From an uncultured Lachnospiraceae bacterium (GTDB lineage: Bacteria; Bacillota; Clostridia; Lachnospirales; Lachnospiraceae), in the NCBI GenBank assembly GCA_900554925.1, contig USJG01000009.1:1-28843 (forward strand): a DNA stretch of 28,843 nt, written 5' to 3'. Position 1 is the first letter of the stretch; each line of letters begins with the position of its first letter. Below, one piece after another: positions 22,884-28,843 of this stretch. The notes under the pieces were generated by a model. The model was not told where the DNA came from. It saw only the letters and a program-made list of their open reading frames with translations, and searched no databases. The position numbers were made by a program, and so were the translations under genes.

Positions 22884-23423
22884 GTGGAAAAGGAAAAAGA
22901 AAAATCCCCTGTCATTGAAGGGCAGGACATATACCTGCGGTTAATGAATGAGGAGGATACCGACAATATTATTAAGTGGAGAAACAGTGATTTTGTGCGC
23001 CGGAATTTTATTTATCAGAAGCCTTTTACCAAAGAAGGCCACAAAAACTGGGTCAGAACCATGATCGATACGGGGAAGGCAATACAGTTTATTATCTGTA
23101 CTAAGGAAGCAGGGCCCATAGGAAGCGTATACTTAAGGGATATTGACAGAACTCATAATAAGGCGGAATATGGAATTTTTATCGGAGAAAAGGAGGCTCT
23201 GGGACGAGGCTATGGAACCCAGGCGGCCCGGCTTATGATTGATTATGCCTTTGAAAAGGTAAAGCTGCATAAGCTGATGCTCCGGGTACTGGCTGAAAAT
23301 GAGCAGGCCCGCAGAAGCTATGAGAAAGCCGGATTTGTTCAGGAGGCTTACCTGAAGGAGGAGGTATTTCTGGAGGGTCAGTATAAGGATGTGATTTACA
23401 TGGCAGTGATCCATGGCAAATAG
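22884..23423 (+). CDS. GNAT (RimJ/RimL-type) sugar N-acetyltransferase, candidate PseH or Fuc4N acetyltransferase
   Basis: A 179-residue GNAT protein. Order: YLRLMNEEDTDNIIKWRNS (substrate-side start typical of PseH-like members), IGSVYLRDID, AEYGIFIGEKEALGRGYGT with the acetyl-CoA loop, and RVLAENEQARRSYEKAGF. The WRN segment plus YLRDID-type strand are seen in PseH-like acetyltransferases that modify the 4-amino group of UDP-sugars. In this window the free candidates are the PseC product (then this is PseH) and dTDP-Fuc4N (then it replaces WecD). Sequence alone does not separate them. GTG start 22884 has GGGAG six bases upstream. It lies between the wecE-coupled membrane protein gene and a GT2 gene. 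Confidence 0.82.
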   Translation: MEKEKEKSPVIEGQDIYLRLMNEEDTDNIIKWRNSDFVRRNFIYQKPFTKEGHKNWVRTMIDTGKAIQFIICTKEAGPIGSVYLRDIDRTHNKAEYGIFIGEKEALGRGYGTQAARLMIDYAFEKVKLHKLMLRVLAENEQARRSYEKAGFVQEAYLKEEVFLEGQYKDVIYMAVIHGK

Positions 23424-23440
23424 ATAAAGGGAGGTTTTCT

Positions 23441-24400
23441 GTGGAAAAATTAATAAGCTTTGTAATCCCCTGTTATCGTTCGGAAGCTACCCTCCCGGGC
23501 GTGATTGAGGAAATTAAAGAAACCATGAAAAAACTGGAGGGCTACACATACGAGGTGGTGCTGGTAAATGACTGCTCTCCCGACGGTACCTTTGAGACCA
23601 TTAAAAGGCTTTGTCAGGAAAATGATCATGTAACCGGAATTAATCTTGCGAAAAACTTCGGACAGCACAGCGCTTTGATGGCGGGCTTTCATTATGTAAA
23701 GGGCGATATTGTGATCTGTCTGGATGACGATGGACAGACACCGGCAGATGAGGCGGATAAGCTTCTTGCAGGAATTGAGCAGGGAGCGGATGTTGTGTAT
23801 GCTAAATACAATCATAAGCATCATTCCGGCTTTCGGAACTGGGGAAGCCATGTAAATGAGCTGATGACCCGGATTATGCTGGGAAAGCCTAAGGAACTGT
23901 ATCTTTCCAGCTATTTTGCGGCAAGAAGGTTCGTAGTAGAAGAAATGATACGGTATGAGTATGCCTATCCCTATGTGATCGGGCTGGTTCTTCGCACCAC
24001 AAAAAATATCATCAACGTGGAGGTAGAGCACAGGGACAGGCAGGCAGGAGTTTCAGGCTATACCATAGGAAAGCTTCTTGGCCTGTGGTTTAACGGATTT
24101 ACAGCCTTTAGCGTAAAACCCTTGCGGATCGCCACAGCGACAGGGGCAGTTTGTGCGCTGGCGGGATTTTTATATGGTATTTATACCATCATAAAAAAGA
24201 TATTCATTAATCCGCCCAATCTGGTCACTGGTTTCAGCGCGCTTATGTCGGTGCTGGTATTTATAGGCGGAATGCTGATGCTGATGCTGGGACTGGTAGG
24301 CGAGTATATAGGGAGGATGTATATTTCGATGAACAATTCTCCCCAGTATGTCATACGTGAAATAGTAAAAAAAGATGAAAAGAATTGTGCGGATCAATGA
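23441..24400 (+). CDS. polyprenyl-phosphate glycosyltransferase (GtrB/ArnC/DPM1-like GT2)
   Basis: A 319-residue GT2 enzyme with a membrane anchor. It starts SFVIPCYRSE, then VLVNDCSPDGTF, NFGQHSALMAGF, and the metal site CLDDDGQTP; QAGVSGYT is the Q/R-x-x-x-x-S-K/Y motif region. Two transmembrane helices follow at about 230-252 and 266-288. This is the layout of enzymes that load a sugar onto undecaprenyl phosphate on the inner face. Start GTG 23441 has GGGAGG (23429-23434) six bases upstream. The stop overlaps the ATG of the next gene by four bases (ATGA), so the next large membrane protein is its likely partner. Confidence 0.9.
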   Translation: MEKLISFVIPCYRSEATLPGVIEEIKETMKKLEGYTYEVVLVNDCSPDGTFETIKRLCQENDHVTGINLAKNFGQHSALMAGFHYVKGDIVICLDDDGQTPADEADKLLAGIEQGADVVYAKYNHKHHSGFRNWGSHVNELMTRIMLGKPKELYLSSYFAARRFVVEEMIRYEYAYPYVIGLVLRTTKNIINVEVEHRDRQAGVSGYTIGKLLGLWFNGFTAFSVKPLRIATATGAVCALAGFLYGIYTIIKKIFINPPNLVTGFSALMSVLVFIGGMLMLMLGLVGEYIGRMYISMNNSPQYVIREIVKKDEKNCADQ

Positions 24401-26232
24401 AAAAGAAGGAAAAGCAACCCGGAAAATTAACTTTATATTTTAAAAATTCTTCCAGAGCCCGGGCGGGGGCGGCGGCGGTACTTTCCTTTGCAGGCGTCTT
24501 AGCGCTTCCCTGGATGCTTCACATGGAGGGGGATCATCTGGGATACACCAACAGTATTTTTTCAGTCTTTTTGTTTCTGGCGCTCTGGTTTCTTTTAAAG
24601 AAAGCTCTTGCGGCGGATGTTTCCGAAAAGGGCTGCGGCTGGTTTTTACCGGGCTGTGTGGGAACCGGGTTTTCTCTTGGAATGATCTTTGGATCCCAAC
24701 TTGATCTTAAGGGAAGTGTTCCCTTTGGAGAAGGGGCCATGTGGATCAGCATTTTGATTTTGGCTGTTATTTTTACATTGGTGATACGATACTTCTGGGA
24801 GCTTATGCTTTCCGGTAAGCAGGCAGGGCAGCAGAGCAGGGCGCAGGAAGAGCCGGAAAAAATAAATCTCCGCAGCTTCCTTTTTACTGCCAGCATGATC
24901 CTTCTTTGTTATATTCCGGTGTTTCTGGCAGTCTATCCGGGATTTTTTGTGTATGACGCGCAGGACGAATATATGCAGGTGGTAACACGAAATTTTTCCA
25001 CACACCATCCTCTCCTTCATGTGCTTTTGCTTGGCGGTATTATCCAGCTTATTTTCAAGCTGACAGGATCCTATAATCTGGGAATTGCCTGTTATACGGT
25101 ACTTCAGATGACAGCCATGGCAGGAATTTTTGCGTGGTGCGTGGAAAAACTGAGAGCAAGAGGAATGGGAAAAGCAGGAAGGATTCTTTTGATTTTGTAT
25201 TTTGGGCTGTGTCCTGTTCTGGTCATGTTTTCCCTTTGCTCTGCCAAGGATGGCTTATTTACAGGAATGCTTTTAATTATGGTAGTTTTGCTTAGGGAGC
25301 TTTGCGCAGAGCCGGAAACATTTTTTAAACAAAAAGGAAAGGTTGCCCTGTTTGCCTTATCTTCCCTGGGAATGATGCTTCTTCGCCATAATGGGTTTTA
25401 TGCATTTATTGTATTTATTCCGGTAATCACATGGTATCTGAGAAAACATTGGAAGAAGATGCTTCTTACTTTAGTGGGGATCGTGGCGGCGTATCTGCTG
25501 ATGAATGCGCTGCTGACCGGTCTGCTTCATGCAGACGACTCAGAAAACCAGGAGATGCTTACAGTGCCGATTTCTCAGATGGCAAGGGTATATGCCAATG
25601 AAAAAGACGCTCTTTCTTTGGAAGAGAAGGAAACCCTGCATAAATATTTATCGGAAGACGCTCTGTCCCGTTATACGCCAAAAGTCTCTGACGGAGTGAA
25701 GATATATTTTAACAATGATGCTTTCGCGGCGGATAAGCTCAGCTTTTTGAAGCTGTGGGTCAATTGGGGAACAAAACATCCCTTTACTTACCTGAACGCA
25801 TGGTTTATGACTTCCTATGGCTTCTGGTACCCGGATACAGTTATTGATGTTTATCGTGGAAATTCCGTATTTACCTTTACTTATGAGGACAGCTCTTACT
25901 TTGGCTATGAGGTGGAACAGCCCGGAACCAGAGAAAGCGCTCTGCCCTGGCTTAATGAACTGTACCGGCAGATGTCGCTGGAAATTGCCCAGCAGAGGAT
26001 TCCTGTGATATCCATGTTGTTTTCGCCGGGATTTTTATTCTGGGTAATGATCTTTTTGCTGGGGTTTTTCTGTTACCAGAAAAAGTGGAAAAAGGTAATG
26101 CCTTTTGTTCTGCCGCTGCTGTGCTGGATGACAGTTATTTTAGGGCCTACCTATCTGGTAAGGTATGTGGTATTTTTGTGGGTAATGGTACCTTTACTTC
26201 TGTGGGAAGTGAAATTTGATAATTGGAATTAA
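24397..26232 (+). CDS. DUF6020-like polytopic membrane protein, GT-C-like
   Basis: A 611-residue membrane protein with about twelve helices. Outer-loop motif YPGFFVYDAQDEYMQVV is followed by STHHPLLHVLLLGG near residues 175-215; this PG-x-x-x-YD-x-x-DE ... HHP pattern is what I recall from the DUF6020 group in Firmicutes (recognition from memory). The acidic and histidine residues outside the membrane suggest a GT-C transferase using a polyprenyl-phosphate sugar. ATG 24397 overlaps the GtrB-like gene stop; a TTG at 24385 is possible but deeper in that gene. Translational coupling supports a donor-loading and transfer pair. The substrate is unknown. Confidence 0.78.
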   Translation: MKKKEKQPGKLTLYFKNSSRARAGAAAVLSFAGVLALPWMLHMEGDHLGYTNSIFSVFLFLALWFLLKKALAADVSEKGCGWFLPGCVGTGFSLGMIFGSQLDLKGSVPFGEGAMWISILILAVIFTLVIRYFWELMLSGKQAGQQSRAQEEPEKINLRSFLFTASMILLCYIPVFLAVYPGFFVYDAQDEYMQVVTRNFSTHHPLLHVLLLGGIIQLIFKLTGSYNLGIACYTVLQMTAMAGIFAWCVEKLRARGMGKAGRILLILYFGLCPVLVMFSLCSAKDGLFTGMLLIMVVLLRELCAEPETFFKQKGKVALFALSSLGMMLLRHNGFYAFIVFIPVITWYLRKHWKKMLLTLVGIVAAYLLMNALLTGLLHADDSENQEMLTVPISQMARVYANEKDALSLEEKETLHKYLSEDALSRYTPKVSDGVKIYFNNDAFAADKLSFLKLWVNWGTKHPFTYLNAWFMTSYGFWYPDTVIDVYRGNSVFTFTYEDSSYFGYEVEQPGTRESALPWLNELYRQMSLEIAQQRIPVISMLFSPGFLFWVMIFLLGFFCYQKKWKKVMPFVLPLLCWMTVILGPTYLVRYVVFLWVMVPLLLWEVKFDNWN

Positions 26233-26244
26233 CTGTGTTATACT
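26216..26244 (+). promoter_or_regulatory. strong sigma-A promoter before the ligase-like gene
   Basis: TTGATA (26216-26221), exactly 17 bases, TATACT (26239-26244), with TGT just upstream giving an extended -10. It overlaps the last codons of the preceding gene. Start near 26251, leader about 50 bases. This is the best promoter match in the rightward block. Confidence 0.7.
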
Positions 26245-26303
26245 ACCCATGCATTAAACAGATGGCTTAAGAGAGGGAAAGGACGAAAATCCGGGAGCTT
26301 AAG

Positions 26304-28829
26304 ATGAAAAAGATTATATATAAAAGTAAAGCAATACAAATGGTAATATTGTTCGTGACGGTGTGTCTTTTAGTGTCCTTATGGCCTCTCAGGATCTGGC
26401 ATGAGACAATAACAGAGTCTGTTTTGCCGGTTACCGGAACCATGACTAGCGTTGTAAATGAGGACAACACCATCCTGCAGAGTTTTGTGGCACAGTATGA
26501 CCATATGAACACCATATCCCTGTATCTTGGCGATGAAACGGAAGGAGAAAGCTTCCTTGTCCGTCTTTTGAACGAGGGACAGGTAATGATAGCGGAGGAA
26601 GAAGTTCGGATCCAACCGGAAAACCTTCCCGGCTATTATAAAGTAATGATCGATGTGGATATGGAAGTGGGAAAAATGTATCACCTGATCGTTCAGGGAA
26701 GCGGCTCGGAGGTTTTTCTGGGCTGTGAGTTTATCCCAATGACAGATATGCCCTATGCAGGCACCATGTATTATAATAATGAACCTGTGGAAGGCATGAA
26801 TCTGGCCGCAGATTATAATTACAGCGTACCCCTTCGGAAAGGAAAGGTTTTTCTTTTTGGCGGGCTTTTAGCAGTGCTGGCTGCTTTGCTTATAAAAGCA
26901 GTAGATGTGTACTATAAAAAGAGAGAAAGAGATAAGCTGATGGTGGCAGAGAGGGCTTTTAAATTCGTGATGAACCCTGTACTGGCCATAGCTGCTGTTG
27001 TCTGCCTGGCAGCGGTGCTTATGGGAGCTTGCGGCAATTACCTTCTGGATAATACCTTTTTCTTTATCAGCGTACTGCTTCTTGCCATGATCCTGTTTTA
27101 TGGGGTTAATCATAACAGAGACGGACAGGAGCCGGTCATCACCCTTACGTACATCAAAAGTCATTTTCCGGATTTATTACAGTCTGTGTTTATTGCAGGG
27201 GCAATCAGCGGCTGCTGTGAGTATATGGCAGGCTTATATGACATTCACCATGCAATGGCGGAACGAAAGGAAATGCTCTTTTTTGCTCTTGCCATAATTG
27301 TTATGTTCAGGCGAAAAGAAATTTTCAACTGGTATAATCTGATTTATGTGGCGATAGCAGGTACTGCCGGCTACTTCTACTATCAGAATCAGGTGGAGCT
27401 TCTGGCACAGAAAACCATCAAGGAGGCGGAAATTCCCTGGAACCTGCAGGTAATCCGCCATACGGTACTGATCGCTATTTTGCTGGGGCTTATTATCATC
27501 CATACAGTGATCGGACTGGTCAAAAAAAGGCTGTCCAGACCTAATTACGCGTATGCAGGGCTTTTGGGAGTATTTTTTGCGGCAATCATTATCTTCAGAA
27601 ACGGAAGATGGTGGACGGTGGCAATGGCAGTTGCCTTTACCTTATTTTACCTGACGTATGGAATGTGGGAACACAAGGAAAGGCTGCTTACCAATATTTG
27701 CCGGGGAATTATATTACAGTTTATACTGGCAACGGGATATGCGCTGCTCCATCGGCCGTACCTGACCTTCCGTACAGCCAGATATCCCCATATCTTCCAT
27801 ACGGTGACGATTACAGCCGCTTATCTGACTATGGTAGAATGCGCGGCAGTGGTTATTCTGCTCTCTAAGCTTTCAAAGAGCAGGAAACTGAAAGACTTCT
27901 GGAAGGAAGCGGTTTTGTTTGGGGTAGTGTCCTCGTATATGTTGTTTACCATGGCAAGAACAGGATTTTTTGCAGTAGGTGTTACCCTGATTTTTGCAGT
28001 GACGGTCATGGCAGCAGGAAAAGGCAAAGAAAGGCTGCTTCATTGGGGAAGATCCTTGGGTATTATGATACTGGCTGTGATTGTGTGTATGCCGGTGACT
28101 TTTACGGCGCAGCGCACGGTGCCTGCACTTGTAAGCGACCCTTATGTCTATGAAATCGAGTCTTTCGTGGATGACGCTCTGCGCGGCAGAAAGCTTAACT
28201 CAGTAGAGTTTATGCGGGTAGGGCGCTTTATTGATGTGTTTGCAGATAAAATATTTGGCTTGCCAGAGGGAACCTTTGATATATATGGGGAGATTGCCGA
28301 ATATGAGAGAACCCATGGAGGGAAAACAAGCGCCAGGGCTACGGAGTTTATAGTGGAGGAAAAGGCAATTCCGGGTATAAAAGATGGCGGGCAGTTAGTG
28401 GCGTCTGCGGACTATGTGCCGGAGGAATGGGAAGAAGAGACAGGCGAGACGGATTATACCAATGGACGGCTTGATATTTTCAGGTCTTATATAAAGCAGC
28501 TCAATATGACGGGGCATGAGGAAATGGGAGCGCTGCTTGAGAATGGGGAAACCGCTACCCATGCCCATAATATTTATTTGCAGGTTGCCTATGACCATGG
28601 AATCCCCACAGGAATTTTGTTTGTGCTGACGGGAGCCGGGACTTTTATTGCCGCCTGCTTGTATTACCATAAGAAAAAGGACAAAATAACTTATGCGGCG
28701 CTGCCGGCAGTGGTTACAGCAGCGGTAGCAGTGGCGGGACTGGTGGAATGGATCTTCCATTTGAGCAATCCCTGTGGATTTATATTGATGCTGGTAGTCA
28801 CACCGCTGGTATTTCAAAGTGAAGGTTAA
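26304..28829 (+). CDS. O-antigen ligase/polymerase-like membrane protein with N-terminal extracytoplasmic domain
   Basis: An 841-residue protein. TM1 (about 11-30) is followed by an extracytoplasmic, beta-rich region (about 31-190) containing NTISLYLGDETEGESFLVRLL and GKMYHLIVQGSG, then about a dozen helices to the C-terminus. A long outer loop at about 600-755 precedes a THAHNIYLQVAYDHGIPTG motif. The HAHN-x-YL-x-x-A-x-x-x-G pattern is the Wzy_C/WaaL signature of polysaccharide polymerases and O-antigen ligases. So it should join or polymerise lipid-linked glycan outside the cell. The N-terminal globular domain is not part of a typical WaaL and makes the protein about twice the normal length. 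It has its own promoter and GGGAG seven bases upstream of the ATG. Confidence 0.85.
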   Translation: MKKIIYKSKAIQMVILFVTVCLLVSLWPLRIWHETITESVLPVTGTMTSVVNEDNTILQSFVAQYDHMNTISLYLGDETEGESFLVRLLNEGQVMIAEEEVRIQPENLPGYYKVMIDVDMEVGKMYHLIVQGSGSEVFLGCEFIPMTDMPYAGTMYYNNEPVEGMNLAADYNYSVPLRKGKVFLFGGLLAVLAALLIKAVDVYYKKRERDKLMVAERAFKFVMNPVLAIAAVVCLAAVLMGACGNYLLDNTFFFISVLLLAMILFYGVNHNRDGQEPVITLTYIKSHFPDLLQSVFIAGAISGCCEYMAGLYDIHHAMAERKEMLFFALAIIVMFRRKEIFNWYNLIYVAIAGTAGYFYYQNQVELLAQKTIKEAEIPWNLQVIRHTVLIAILLGLIIIHTVIGLVKKRLSRPNYAYAGLLGVFFAAIIIFRNGRWWTVAMAVAFTLFYLTYGMWEHKERLLTNICRGIILQFILATGYALLHRPYLTFRTARYPHIFHTVTITAAYLTMVECAAVVILLSKLSKSRKLKDFWKEAVLFGVVSSYMLFTMARTGFFAVGVTLIFAVTVMAAGKGKERLLHWGRSLGIMILAVIVCMPVTFTAQRTVPALVSDPYVYEIESFVDDALRGRKLNSVEFMRVGRFIDVFADKIFGLPEGTFDIYGEIAEYERTHGGKTSARATEFIVEEKAIPGIKDGGQLVASADYVPEEWEEETGETDYTNGRLDIFRSYIKQLNMTGHEEMGALLENGETATHAHNIYLQVAYDHGIPTGILFVLTGAGTFIAACLYYHKKKDKITYAALPAVVTAAVAVAGLVEWIFHLSNPCGFILMLVVTPLVFQSEG

Positions 28830-28832
28830 ACC

Positions 28833-28843
28833 ATGAGTAAAAA
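28833..28843 (+). CDS. start of a further gene cut by the window edge
   Basis: ATG AGT AAA AA at the very end, three bases after the previous stop, with GAAGG (28821-28825) seven bases upstream. Only three full codons are visible, so nothing can be said of the product. Likely the next gene of the same operon. Confidence 0.4.

Noticed and set aside
26264..26303. Two CTTAAG palindromes flanking the leader of the ligase-like gene, able to pair
   Set aside because: Six-base A/T-rich pairing over a roughly 27-base loop; too weak to claim a regulatory structure.

Overview
The window looks like chromosomal DNA from a gut-type Clostridia, most likely a Lachnospiraceae (Clostridium cluster XIVa) species. 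The reasons are moderate GC with strong AGGAGG-type ribosome binding sites, frequent GTG/TTG starts, a stand-alone Spo0A DNA-binding domain, and protein families typical of that group. No rRNA, tRNA, CRISPR array, transposase or integrase is seen.

Region 1 (1-4154) is housekeeping. It holds the PhoU-like tail of a phosphate transporter, a PhoB/PhoR-type two-component pair, a 33-residue microprotein, a 3-methyladenine DNA glycosylase and a divergent HAM1/RdgB-like nucleotide pyrophosphatase.

Region 2 (about 4186-13691) is a nonulosonic (pseudaminic) acid locus in two convergent halves. The rightward half starts with an orphan Spo0A-type DNA-binding protein, followed by pseC, a family 2 glycosyltransferase, a small 4-TM protein and an ATP-grasp enzyme. 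The leftward half is pseF, a fold-type III PLP decarboxylase, pseI and pseG. Between the two 3' ends sits a visibly AT-rich GNAT toxin/small partner (toxin-antitoxin-like) module. It has its own promoter and is bracketed by a 12-bp direct repeat, which suggests insertion. pseB is not in the window; a RimJ/L-type GNAT at 22884 could be PseH.

Region 3 (13692-28843) is a rightward surface-glycan assembly block. It holds a GT52-type (sialyltransferase-like) glycosyltransferase, a PglK-like ABC flippase, an acyltransferase-3 protein, a WecE/RffA-type aminotransferase making dTDP-Fuc4N, a GNAT, a polyprenyl-phosphate GT2 (GtrB/ArnC-like), three large polytopic proteins of GT-C-like appearance and an 841-residue O-antigen-ligase-like protein. 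The first bases of a further gene lie at the right edge.

Taken together, the genes would make CMP-pseudaminic acid (or a derivative) and dTDP-Fuc4NAc, assemble them on a lipid carrier, flip the product and polymerise or ligate it at the cell surface. The most unusual points are the PLP decarboxylase and the ATP-grasp enzyme embedded in the pse genes (possible amine or amino-acid decoration), the orphan Spo0A regulator with a TGNCGAA match just downstream of its predicted promoter, and the TA-like cassette between the two pse arms. Functions are read from sequence motifs and recalled family features; no database search was run.
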